Source: Cacconaster sp045114175
Lineage (GTDB): Bacteria; Bacteroidota; Bacteroidia; Bacteroidales; UBA932
Length of the DNA stretch: 64,000 nt
NCBI GenBank assembly: GCA_045114175.1
Contig: JBGUJZ010000004.1
Coordinates: 8,259-72,258, forward strand
Reading direction: 5' to 3'
The position numbers were made by a program, and so were the translations under genes. The first letter of the stretch is position 1; every line of letters begins with the position of its first letter. Positions 50,423-58,161 of the stretch are shown here, one piece after another. The notes beneath the pieces were generated by a model that worked only from the letters and a program-made list of their open reading frames with translations, was not told the origin of the DNA and did not search any database.

Positions 50423-52309
50423 TTAAAGTGCCTTGATGCCCATCAGCTGCTGATAGCCCCGGAGGGTATCGAGGATGTTGCACTTGACGTGGATATAATT
50501 CTTGACGCCTTTCTCTTCCAGTTGCGGGCGGCATTCGGGGTCGCCGGCGACCACCAGGACGGCTTTGTCACCGAGCAGTTCGGCAATCTGCGGAACAGCC
50601 TCGGCGTACTCGTCGTCGGCCGAGCAGGCCACGACGATATCGGCCTTAGCAGCCACGGCTGCCTTGACACCCTCTTCAATGGTAGCGAAGCGGTTGTTGT
50701 CCACCACCTTGAAGCCGGCCACTGCGAAGAAGTTGCAGCTGAACTGTGCGCGTGCGCGGCACATAGCCAGGTTGCCGAAGGTCAGCATGAAAACCACCGG
50801 CTGACGATCGCTGCGGTCGGTTGCGAGGCGGAGTGCCTCGAAGACCTGTGCTGCACGGTACTTGCGCAGCGGCTCAGCGATACGCTCTTCGTCGTTCTCG
50901 CAAGCGCACTTGCAGGTGCACTCACCGGTAACGATTTCCTTGGTGATTTCATCCGATGCCTTCTCGAGGAAGTTCGGGAACTGGTTGGTACCGAGAATAG
51001 TCTCGCGGCGCTGAGCGAAATTCTTGTCTTTCTTGTCAGCAACAGCCTTGATCTCTTCCTGGACGAAGCCAGCCTTGAAAGCCTCGGTGTAACCGCCCTT
51101 CTCCTCCACGGCCTTGAAGAGTTTCCAGGCAGCGTCGATGATGGAAGCGGTGAGGGTTTCAATATAGTAGGAACCGCCGGCAGGATCGGTGATCTTGTCG
51201 AAGCGGGACTCTTCTTTGAGGATGGACTGCACGTTGCGCGCAATGCGGTTGGAGAACTCGCCCGGTGCGCGGAAAGCGTAGTCGAACGGCAGAACCTCCA
51301 GCGAGTGAACGCCTGCAACGGCTGCGGACATGGCCTCGGTCGTGCCGCGGAGCATGTTGACGTATGCGTCGTACACCGTCTGGTTCCAGGTGCTGGTCAC
51401 TGCGTGGACGCAAATCTTCTCTGCACAGCCGCAGGTTGCACCGTAATCCTTCACGATGTTTGACCAGAGCACGCGGGCAGCGCGGAACTTGGCAATCTCC
51501 ATGAAGTAGTTGGAGCTGATGCCGAAAGTGAAGCGCATGCGGCGGCCGATCTCGTTGACCTCGATGCCGCGGTCGGAGAGCTCTGCCAGGTAGTCGCTAC
51601 CGATAGCCAGTGCGAAACCGAGTTCCTGCACGATGCTTGCGCCGGCGTCGTTGAAGTCGTAAGCCTCCACGTTGATGACGCGGATCTTGGGGAAGTCAGC
51701 CACCAGGCGGATGCAGTTCGCCAGGATATCGTAAGCCTTCTCCTTGTTGAGCTTGCCACGGGTGGTAAGCATGTGGAGCGGGCTGACGTCGAAGGAAGCA
51801 CGAACCTCTTCCGGTTTCACGCCCAGGCCCTTGACATACTCTACGAAGTTGCTGATGGTCTCTTCGGCCACCTTGGGACGCACTTCGCAGAAGTTGACCT
51901 CGACAGCGGGGAGTTCGATTCCCTTGAGGAGCTTCTTGTAGTCAGCGACGGTGAGGGGTTTACGTTCGTCCATGCAGAAACCGACTGCCTGAACGCCTTT
52001 CATCAGGCCGTCCAGTGCCTGTTCGTTGGCCTTTTCAGGGCCGATTTCGCAGAGGCAGTAATCCTGACGCGTGAGCCATTCGTTGGTAGCGCAATTGCCC
52101 CGGACAAAGGGGAATTCGCCCGGAAGCGTACCGAGGAACTTCAAATCCTTGAGGTTCTCGGCGCGGTAGTAAGGCCGCACGGCAAATCCCTCATGGGTTT
52201 TCCAGACGAGCTTCTTGTCGTAGTCGCCTCCCTTGAGGTCCTTGATGATTACCTCGTCCCACTGTTCGGTTGAAACAGGAGGGAATTCAGTAAAGAGTTT
52301 GTTAGCCAT
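50423..52309 (-). CDS. mutA: Methylmalonyl-CoA mutase, small subunit
   Basis: 628 residues, homologous to the large subunit but without the cobalt-ligand motif (no DxHxxG), as in known MutA. The mutase barrel is visible (YDKKLVWKTHEGFAVRPYYR, FVRGNCATNEWLTRQDYCLC, EIGRRMRFTFGISSNYFMEI) along with a degenerate B12-like C-terminal domain (VVDNNRFATIEEGVKAAVAA, ADIVVACSADDEYAEAVPQI). It pairs with MutB to form the active heterodimer. A Cys-rich stretch (GECTCKCACENDEERIA) near residue 460 is unusual and might bind metal. It is first in the mutAB operon with a TATTTTTG box upstream. Confidence 0.95.
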   Translation of the reverse strand: MANKLFTEFPPVSTEQWDEVIIKDLKGGDYDKKLVWKTHEGFAVRPYYRAENLKDLKFLGTLPGEFPFVRGNCATNEWLTRQDYCLCEIGPEKANEQALDGLMKGVQAVGFCMDERKPLTVADYKKLLKGIELPAVEVNFCEVRPKVAEETISNFVEYVKGLGVKPEEVRASFDVSPLHMLTTRGKLNKEKAYDILANCIRLVADFPKIRVINVEAYDFNDAGASIVQELGFALAIGSDYLAELSDRGIEVNEIGRRMRFTFGISSNYFMEIAKFRAARVLWSNIVKDYGATCGCAEKICVHAVTSTWNQTVYDAYVNMLRGTTEAMSAAVAGVHSLEVLPFDYAFRAPGEFSNRIARNVQSILKEESRFDKITDPAGGSYYIETLTASIIDAAWKLFKAVEEKGGYTEAFKAGFVQEEIKAVADKKDKNFAQRRETILGTNQFPNFLEKASDEITKEIVTGECTCKCACENDEERIAEPLRKYRAAQVFEALRLATDRSDRQPVVFMLTFGNLAMCRARAQFSCNFFAVAGFKVVDNNRFATIEEGVKAAVAAKADIVVACSADDEYAEAVPQIAELLGDKAVLVVAGDPECRPQLEEKGVKNYIHVKCNILDTLRGYQQLMGIKAL

Positions 52310-52373
52310 TTTTTGTGGATTGAATTATGGGGTTGTTTATTGTTTGTTTCTATGTTTCGCCCTATTTAATCTG

Positions 52374-52381
52374 CAAAAATA
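52374..52381 (-). promoter_or_regulatory. Putative -7 promoter element for mutAB
   Basis: TATTTTTG on the minus strand, exact consensus, 64 bases before the mutA ATG; back to back with the esterase promoter. Confidence 0.5.
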
Positions 52382-52393
52382 CGATTTATTTTC

Positions 52394-52401
52394 TACATTT
52401 G
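52394..52401 (+). promoter_or_regulatory. Putative -7 promoter element for the esterase gene
   Basis: TACATTTG, exact consensus, 22 bases before the ATG at 52424. Confidence 0.5.
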
Positions 52402-52423
52402 GAAAACCAAAAATACCGCTTTG

Positions 52424-53347
52424 ATGAAACGATTTCTCAGTCTCTTGATTATCACCTTTTTGGCAAGTTTTTCCGCTTTTTCACAAGAACCCGACCGGAG
52501 CATTGTCTACGCAGTAGACGACAACCAGATCCTCGGAATGGATCTCTACGCGCCGAAAGATGACGAACCGGTCCATCCGTGCGTCATCTTTATCTACGGT
52601 GGCGGATTCAGCGAGAACAACCAGAAAGCGGAAACCACGCTCCAATTCTGCCGCAAGCTGGCGGATGATGGATACGTAGCCTTCGCCATCGATTACCGCC
52701 TGGGACTCGCGGGCTATGTGAGCCATGGAAAACTGGGAATGATCAAGCCTACTCAGAATGCCATCCGTATGGCTACGGAAGACCTCTTCCGCGCCCTGGA
52801 TTGTATCCTGCAGAACGCAACGGAACTGAAGGTGGACCCTGCAAAGATTGTTCTCGTAGGTTGCAGCGCCGGGGCCATCACCGCTCTGCAGGCAGACTAC
52901 GAGTTGGGCAACCGGGCCCCCATGACCGCCCAGATTCCGGAAGATTTCCGCTTCGCGGGCATAGCCTCCTTTGCGGGCGCCATCTTTTCTTCGGACGGAC
53001 CGGTCAAATACCGCGTCCATCCGCCGGCTCCCACCTTCTTCCTGCACGGCACCGCGGACCGACTGGTCAACTACGGCTCCATCAGCCTCTTCAAGCTGGG
53101 TTTCTACGGAGCCAAACCGCTCATCAAGCGTTTTGAAAAGGCGGGCTACCCCTACCTTGCCATCCGATACAAAGACGAGGGACATGTCGTATCCACAAAA
53201 TTCATTAAGGAGTACGATACCCTGCTATGGTTCATCAACGAAATGGCCTTTGGCCATAAAAACTACCGTATCGACACCACTGTCAACGACGTAGACCGCG
53301 AACCCGTGTGGTGGGACCGAATCGGCCCCAAGGGGATTTACAAATAA
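52424..53347 (+). CDS. Exported alpha/beta hydrolase (carboxylesterase-like)
   Basis: 307 residues from the ATG at 52424, which begins a signal peptide (MKRFLSLLIITFLASFSAFS). It is an alpha/beta hydrolase of the esterase/lipase (Abhydrolase_3, BD-FAE-like) type, with oxyanion loop CVIFIYGGGFSENN, nucleophile elbow VLVGCSAGAITAL (GxSxG), the acid in FFLHGTADRLVNYG and the His in YKDEGHVVSTKF. It is probably periplasmic. Carbohydrate acetyl or feruloyl esters are possible substrates by family analogy; the real substrate is unknown. It is a single gene divergent from mutAB and ends 38 bases before parE. Confidence 0.85.
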   Translation: MKRFLSLLIITFLASFSAFSQEPDRSIVYAVDDNQILGMDLYAPKDDEPVHPCVIFIYGGGFSENNQKAETTLQFCRKLADDGYVAFAIDYRLGLAGYVSHGKLGMIKPTQNAIRMATEDLFRALDCILQNATELKVDPAKIVLVGCSAGAITALQADYELGNRAPMTAQIPEDFRFAGIASFAGAIFSSDGPVKYRVHPPAPTFFLHGTADRLVNYGSISLFKLGFYGAKPLIKRFEKAGYPYLAIRYKDEGHVVSTKFIKEYDTLLWFINEMAFGHKNYRIDTTVNDVDREPVWWDRIGPKGIYK

Positions 53348-53353
53348 ATTTTT

Positions 53354-53361
53354 TACCTTTG
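53354..53361 (+). promoter_or_regulatory. Putative -7 promoter element for parE
   Basis: TACCTTTG, exact consensus, 24 bases before the parE ATG. Confidence 0.5.
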
Positions 53362-53385
53362 CAGGTCAAATTATCGGAACAGTAG

Positions 53386-55314
53386 ATGAAAGAGATAGAA
53401 GACGAAGAGCTGCAGCTGCAACCGCGGGAATACGGTGACGAGAGCATGACGCATCTCGAGGATATCGAGCATATCCGCCTGCGTCCCGGTATGTACATTG
53501 GCCGTCTGGGTGACGGTACCGCCCCGAACGACGGTATGTACGTGCTGATGAAGGAGATCATCGACAACTCGGTGGATGAGTTTTCCGCAGGATTCGGCAA
53601 GCAGATCAACATTACCATCACGGACAAGCAGATTTCCATCCGCGACTACGGCCGCGGCATTCCGTTCGGCCTCAACGCCAAGACCGGAATGAACAACCTG
53701 GACGCCGCGGTGAGCAAACTGCACACCGGCGCCAAGTACGACAACAAAGTCTTCCAGAAGTCCGTAGGTATGAACGGCGTGGGCCTCAAGGCAGCCAACG
53801 CCCTCTCTTCGCAGTTTATCGTCCAGAGTTTCCGCGACGGCGAAACGCTCCGCCTGGAGTACTGCCGCGGCAAGCTCGTCACCCCCGACTTCACCCCTGT
53901 TCCCACCTCGGAGCGCAACGGTACGCTCATCTCTTTCATTCCGGACGACACCCTCTTCGAGCCCTACGAGTACAATCTCGAGTACATCGAGACCATGCTC
54001 CGCAACTACTCCTACCTCAACGTGGGACTGCGGCTCACCTTCAACGGTCAGGAGTACAAGTCGGCCAACGGTCTGCTGGACCTGCTCAACGAAACGATCG
54101 ACGAAGAGCCGCTCTACGCACCGATCCACCTGAAGACCAGCGACATTGAGGTGGCCTTCACCCACGGTAACGGTTACGGCGAGAACATCTACTCCTTTGT
54201 CAACGGCCAGAACACGACCCTGGGCGGCACGCATCTTTCCGCCTTCAAGGAGGTGATCGCCAAGGTGCTCAAGGACTTCTACAAGAAAGATTTCAACCCG
54301 GTGGATGTCCGCCAGGGTATCATCGGCGCCGTCAGCGTCCGCATCCAGGAGCCCGAATTCGAAGGGCAGACCAAGGTGCAGCTCGGCTCCAAATATATGT
54401 GGCAGAACAAGCAGGAGGGCACCCACGGCCCGACCATCGTCAAGGAGATGTCCGATTTCCTGATGGCCGACCTGGACAACTACCTGCACAAGAACCTGGA
54501 TGTGGCCGATATCATCCTCAAGAAGATTCAGGATTCGGAGCGCGAGCGCAACGCCATCTCCAGCATCAGCAAGAAGACCAAGGCGCGCCTCAAGAAAGCC
54601 AGCATCCACAACAAGAAGCTGCGCGACTGCAAGATTCACTACGGCGACCGCAATCCACTCTCCGACGAGACCACCATCTTCATCACCGAGGGTGACTCCG
54701 CTTCGGGCTCCATCACCAAGAGCCGCGATGCCAACACCCAGGCCGTCTTTAGCCTGATGGGCAAGCCTTTCAACTGCGCAAAAGCCTCCAAGAAAGACCT
54801 TTACGTAGATAAAAACGTGGAGCTCTGCCTGCTGCAGTCCGCCCTCAACATTGAGGAGGGAGTGGACGGTTTGCGCTACAACAACATCGTGATCGCAACC
54901 GATGCCGATGTGGACGGTATGCACATCCGCCTGCTGATGCTGACCTTCTTCCTGAAGTTCTATCCCGACGTGGTTCGCGCCGGCCATCTCTATATTCTCC
55001 AGACCCCGCTCTTCCGCGTCCGCGACAAGAAGAACAACTTCTACTGCTACAACAGCGCTGAGAAGGAAGAGGCCCTCAAGAAACTGGGCCGCAATGCCGA
55101 GATCACCCGGTTCAAAGGCCTCGGCGAGATCTCGCCGGACGAATTCAAGGGCTTCATCGGCAAGGATATCCGTCTGGAAATGGTCCGTCTGACCGGCGAA
55201 GACAAGATTGCCGACCTGATTGAATTCTATATGGGGAACAACACCCCTACCCGCCAGAAGTTCATCCGCAACAATCTCCGCAGCGAGATTGAAAATACGG
55301 AGGAAGACCAGTAA
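53386..55314 (+). CDS. parE: DNA topoisomerase IV subunit B
   Basis: 642 residues of the GyrB/ParE family. It has a GHKL ATPase (MKEIIDNSVDEFSAGFGKQI, YGRGIPFG, KSVGMNGVGLKAANALSSQF), a transducer domain, and Toprim (ITEGDSASGSITKSRD, IVIATDADVDGMHIRLLMLT). The closing region includes ITRFKGLGEISPDEFKGFIG. I call it ParE rather than GyrB because it is short, lacks the GyrB C-terminal insert, and has the Bacteroidota ParE Toprim sequence. It decatenates daughter chromosomes with ParC, which is not in the window. It overlaps the acyltransferase start by 1 base. Confidence 0.88.
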   Translation: MKEIEDEELQLQPREYGDESMTHLEDIEHIRLRPGMYIGRLGDGTAPNDGMYVLMKEIIDNSVDEFSAGFGKQINITITDKQISIRDYGRGIPFGLNAKTGMNNLDAAVSKLHTGAKYDNKVFQKSVGMNGVGLKAANALSSQFIVQSFRDGETLRLEYCRGKLVTPDFTPVPTSERNGTLISFIPDDTLFEPYEYNLEYIETMLRNYSYLNVGLRLTFNGQEYKSANGLLDLLNETIDEEPLYAPIHLKTSDIEVAFTHGNGYGENIYSFVNGQNTTLGGTHLSAFKEVIAKVLKDFYKKDFNPVDVRQGIIGAVSVRIQEPEFEGQTKVQLGSKYMWQNKQEGTHGPTIVKEMSDFLMADLDNYLHKNLDVADIILKKIQDSERERNAISSISKKTKARLKKASIHNKKLRDCKIHYGDRNPLSDETTIFITEGDSASGSITKSRDANTQAVFSLMGKPFNCAKASKKDLYVDKNVELCLLQSALNIEEGVDGLRYNNIVIATDADVDGMHIRLLMLTFFLKFYPDVVRAGHLYILQTPLFRVRDKKNNFYCYNSAEKEEALKKLGRNAEITRFKGLGEISPDEFKGFIGKDIRLEMVRLTGEDKIADLIEFYMGNNTPTRQKFIRNNLRSEIENTEEDQ

Positions 55315-55886
55315 TGCGCGCCAAAACCGCCAAAGCACTGCTTCGCCTCATGGGCTGGAAGGGCATTGGAGGCCCGGCGCCCGATAAGAAGTGCATCTTT
55401 CTGGGCGTCCCCCACACCAGTATCGCAGACTTTTTCGTGGCCTGGGTCTATTGCCGTTCGGTAGGAATGAAGACCGCCATTATCGTTAAGGACGCTTTCT
55501 ACCGCTGGCCTTTCCGCCGGCTGCTGGACCGCGTAGGCGTCATCCATATTGACCGCTCGCATCCCACCGGCACTGTCAAGAGCGTGATTGACGCCTTCAA
55601 CAGCCATGACGAGATGGTGCTGGGACTCGCTCCCGAGGGAACCCGCGACCCCGTCAAGAACTGGAAGACCGGTTTCCACACGATTGCCCGAGAAGCAGGC
55701 GTACCGGTCTATATCTCCTTCATTGACTGGGGCACCCGCCGCGTTGGAATCGGCGAACGCTTTGAATGTACATCGGACGCCCGCGCCGACCTGGTAACCA
55801 TCCAGAAGATGTACAAAAAAATGGGTGTCGTGGCACGACACCCAAAGAATTTCGTCTATCTGGACGAAGTGGAAAAATCGGAGTAA
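55314..55886 (+). CDS. PlsC-like 1-acylglycerol-3-phosphate acyltransferase family protein
   Basis: 190 residues. Acyltransferase block I is GVPHTSIADFFVAWVYC (HxxxxD) and the substrate-binding block is LAPEGTRDPVKNWKTGFHTI (EGTR). It would acylate a glycerophosphate-type or other lipid acceptor at the inner membrane. It is shorter than housekeeping PlsC and resembles the Bacteroidota subgroup whose acceptor is not established. Its ATG overlaps the parE stop (the A is the last base of parE), so translation is coupled. It is convergent with efp. Confidence 0.82.
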   Translation: MRAKTAKALLRLMGWKGIGGPAPDKKCIFLGVPHTSIADFFVAWVYCRSVGMKTAIIVKDAFYRWPFRRLLDRVGVIHIDRSHPTGTVKSVIDAFNSHDEMVLGLAPEGTRDPVKNWKTGFHTIAREAGVPVYISFIDWGTRRVGIGERFECTSDARADLVTIQKMYKKMGVVARHPKNFVYLDEVEKSE

Positions 55887-55889
55887 TTC

Positions 55890-56462
55890 CTACTTCACAC
55901 GCTCACCATAGGAACGGTCCACGGTATTGACGCGGATCAGTTCGTCTGTCTGGATGAAGAGCGGAACCATGATCTTGGCACCGGTTTCCAGCGTAGCCTC
56001 TTTCAGCGCGTTGGTGGAAGCGGTATCGCCCTTGACAGCCGGTTCGGTGTAGGTGACGCGGAGCTCCACGTAGGTAGGAAGCTCGCAGGTGAGGCATTTC
56101 TCATCGTCACCGTCAACGTGGAAGACCATCTGGACTACCTGACCCTCTTTCATAAGGTCCGAGTTCTCTACGAGATCCTTGGAGATGGGAATCTGGTCAA
56201 AGGTTTCCGTATTCATGAAGTTGAATACATCGTCTTCTGCATAGAGGAACTGATACTCGCGGTGCTCGACGGTGATCACATCGATCTTCTCGCCCGCGTT
56301 CCAGGTCTTCTCCAGAATACGGCCGTTCTCGAGGTTGCGCAGTTTGGATTTGACAAAGGCGGGACCCTTGCCCGGTTTGACGTGCTGGAACCATACGATA
56401 GAGCAGGGTTTTCCTTCAAAATCGAGGTAGAGTCCGTTCTTGAAATCAGCTGTTGTTGCCAT
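55890..56462 (-). CDS. efp: Elongation factor P
   Basis: 190 residues with the three EF-P beta-barrel domains: KOW-like N-domain (MATTADFKNGLYLDFEGKPC, VKPGKGPAFVKSKLRNLENG), OB domain (YLYAED-like VEHREYQFLYAEDDVFNFMN) and the C-terminal OB domain ending IQTDELIRVNTVDRSYGERV. Lys29 of E. coli is in the loop PGKGPAF; no modification gene is nearby. It relieves ribosome stalling at polyproline. The single gene has a TATTTTTG box 44 bases upstream. Confidence 0.96.
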   Translation of the reverse strand: MATTADFKNGLYLDFEGKPCSIVWFQHVKPGKGPAFVKSKLRNLENGRILEKTWNAGEKIDVITVEHREYQFLYAEDDVFNFMNTETFDQIPISKDLVENSDLMKEGQVVQMVFHVDGDDEKCLTCELPTYVELRVTYTEPAVKGDTASTNALKEATLETGAKIMVPLFIQTDELIRVNTVDRSYGERVK

Positions 56463-56506
56463 AAAAGTGAATTATATCTGTTAGTTACTTATTAGTTTCG
56501 CGGTTG

Positions 56507-56514
56507 CAAAAATA
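56507..56514 (-). promoter_or_regulatory. Putative -7 promoter element for efp
   Basis: TATTTTTG on the minus strand, exact consensus, 44 bases before the efp ATG. Confidence 0.5.
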
Positions 56515-56521
56515 GGAAAAA

Positions 56522-57382
56522 TCAGCAAAATAGCGAAGAAACTTTGGCGGCCGTCTCTTCCAGCTGCCACTTGGGGGTGGAGGTGGCGCCACAGACGCCT
56601 ACCGTATCCCCTTCCCGGAACCAGGCCGGGTCTATCTGCGAAGCATCTTCCAGCCAGCGGGAGCGAGGGTTCTCACTGCGGCACAGATCAAAGAGGACCT
56701 TTCCGTTGGAGCTCTCTTTACCGCTCACGAAGAGGATGACGGAGTGGGCACGTGCAAAGGCTACGAGCGATTTGTGGCGCGAAGCCACCTGCCGGCAAAT
56801 GGTGTCGAAAACCACCGTGTGGTTGCACCGCGCCTCCACTGCCCTGCAAATCTGTGCATATTCTTCGGGATCTTTGGTGGTCTGGGAGAAGAGGGCGACC
56901 GGCCGCTCAGGGTCGATCCGTTCCACCTCCTCCAGGCTGCCGATGACCAGTGCCGTACCCTCCGTCTGGCCTACCAGGCCGTTGACCTCGGCATGACCCC
57001 GTTTTCCAAAGATGACGACCTGACCGGCGGAATCTTTCATCGCCCCATAGACCTCCTTGACCTTCTGCTGCAGCTGCAGCACAACCGGGCAGGTACAGTC
57101 GATGATCCGGATGCCGTTCGCCTCGGCCAGCGCATAGGTTGCCGGCGGTTCGCCATGGGCCCGGATCAGCAGTGTCTCGTTGTGCAGCTGGCGGACATCT
57201 TCCAGTTCGAGAATCTCCAACCCTTTGGCTTTCAGCCGCTCCAACTCAAGCGAGTTGTGCACGATAGCGCCCAGCGAATAGAGCCGCTTCTCCCGGGAGA
57301 GGTACTCTTCCGCCTGCCGGACAGCCCGGACAACGCCGTTGCAGAAGCCGCTGCCGGGATCGATTTCAACGGAAATCTTCAT
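56522..57382 (-). CDS. ispH: 4-hydroxy-3-methylbut-2-enyl diphosphate reductase
   Basis: 286 residues from the ATG at 57382 (MKISVEIDPGSGFCNGVVRA); an upstream in-frame ATG would lie inside cmk and is unlikely. It performs the last step of the MEP isoprenoid pathway, reducing HMBPP to IPP and DMAPP. The three iron-sulfur Cys are visible: Cys14 (FCNGV), Cys98 (DCTCPV) and Cys196 (DTICRQ). Substrate His and Thr loops IVHNSLE, IRAHGEPP and GKRGHAEVNGL are also present, with the C-terminal VGVCGATSTPKWQLEE. The gap to cmk is a single base, so the two are co-translated. Confidence 0.95.
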   Translation of the reverse strand: MKISVEIDPGSGFCNGVVRAVRQAEEYLSREKRLYSLGAIVHNSLELERLKAKGLEILELEDVRQLHNETLLIRAHGEPPATYALAEANGIRIIDCTCPVVLQLQQKVKEVYGAMKDSAGQVVIFGKRGHAEVNGLVGQTEGTALVIGSLEEVERIDPERPVALFSQTTKDPEEYAQICRAVEARCNHTVVFDTICRQVASRHKSLVAFARAHSVILFVSGKESSNGKVLFDLCRSENPRSRWLEDASQIDPAWFREGDTVGVCGATSTPKWQLEETAAKVSSLFC

Positions 57383-57383
57383 C

Positions 57384-58085
57384 TTAGAAGTCGATACCGA
57401 AACGCTCCTTGAGAATCGCACCGAGCCACTGCATCTGGTCGTCGAAGGTCATGTGGCTGTTGTCCAGCTCCAGGGCATCCTCCGCCTTGCGCAGCGGATT
57501 CATGGCGCGGTGGGAGTCAATATAGTCGCGCTCCTTCACATTCTGGAGCACCTCCTCAAAGCTGGCCGTTTCTCCCTTGGCCTTCATCTCATCCAGACGG
57601 CGCTGCGCACGGATGGCGGGATCGGCCGTCATATAGATTTTCAGGTCTGCATTGGGGAAGACAGCGGTACCAATGTCGCGGCCGTCCATGATGCAGCCAT
57701 TCTCGCCGTAGCGGTGCAGCAGGTTGTCCACAAAATTACGCACGAAGGGAATGACGGCGATATAGCTCACGTTGCCGGAGATATCCAGCTGACGGATGCG
57801 CGTCTCAGCATCTTCACCGTTCAGCCAGATGCCATACTTGCCGGTCTCCTCGTTGCGGACGAAGGCGATTTCCACTTTGCCCGCATCCAGGTCGGCCTTC
57901 AGGGCTGCTTCATCAATCGTGTGATCTGCAGCAATGTAGCCACTGTTGAGTGCATAGAGGGTGACTGCGCGGTACATCGCACCGGAATCCAGGTAGAGGA
58001 TGCCCAGTCGGGCGGCGATCAGTTTGGCAAAGGAACTCTTTCCGGTAGAGGAAAAACCGTCGATGGCAATGATAATGTTGTGCAT
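57384..58085 (-). CDS. cmk: Cytidylate kinase
   Basis: 233 residues from the ATG at 58085 (MHNIIIAIDGFSSTGKSSFA), the canonical CMP/dCMP kinase with P-loop GFSSTGKSS (10-18). LYLDSGAMYRAVTLYA, IVMDGRD-type CIMDGRDIGTAVFPNADLKI and RDYIDSHRAMNPLRKAEDAL follow. It makes CDP and dCDP for nucleic acid and phospholipid synthesis. A TAAATTTG element lies 23 bases upstream, back to back with the response-regulator promoter. ispH follows after one base. Confidence 0.95.
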   Translation of the reverse strand: MHNIIIAIDGFSSTGKSSFAKLIAARLGILYLDSGAMYRAVTLYALNSGYIAADHTIDEAALKADLDAGKVEIAFVRNEETGKYGIWLNGEDAETRIRQLDISGNVSYIAVIPFVRNFVDNLLHRYGENGCIMDGRDIGTAVFPNADLKIYMTADPAIRAQRRLDEMKAKGETASFEEVLQNVKERDYIDSHRAMNPLRKAEDALELDNSHMTFDDQMQWLGAILKERFGIDF

Positions 58086-58108
58086 AAGGCTGCGTTCTAA
58101 TCGGTCCA

Positions 58109-58116
58109 CAAATTTA
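58109..58116 (-). promoter_or_regulatory. Putative -7 promoter element for cmk-ispH
   Basis: TAAATTTG on the minus strand, exact consensus, 23 bases before the cmk ATG. Confidence 0.5.
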
Positions 58117-58128
58117 GCCAAAAATCGC

Positions 58129-58136
58129 TATCTTTG
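58129..58136 (+). promoter_or_regulatory. Putative -7 promoter element for the response-regulator gene
   Basis: TATCTTTG, exact consensus, 25 bases before the ATG at 58162. Confidence 0.5.
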
Positions 58137-58161
58137 CAAACCAATCCTCATGTAAGAGACT

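Noticed and set aside
48470..51463. A 997-codon open frame on the plus strand
   Set aside because: It lies antisense to mutB and mutA, which have unmistakable domains. Its predicted protein shows no recognisable motif and mirrors the codon bias of the opposite strand.
53371..55338. A 655-codon open frame on the minus strand
   Set aside because: Antisense shadow of parE. Composition is Val/Leu/His-rich without domain signatures.
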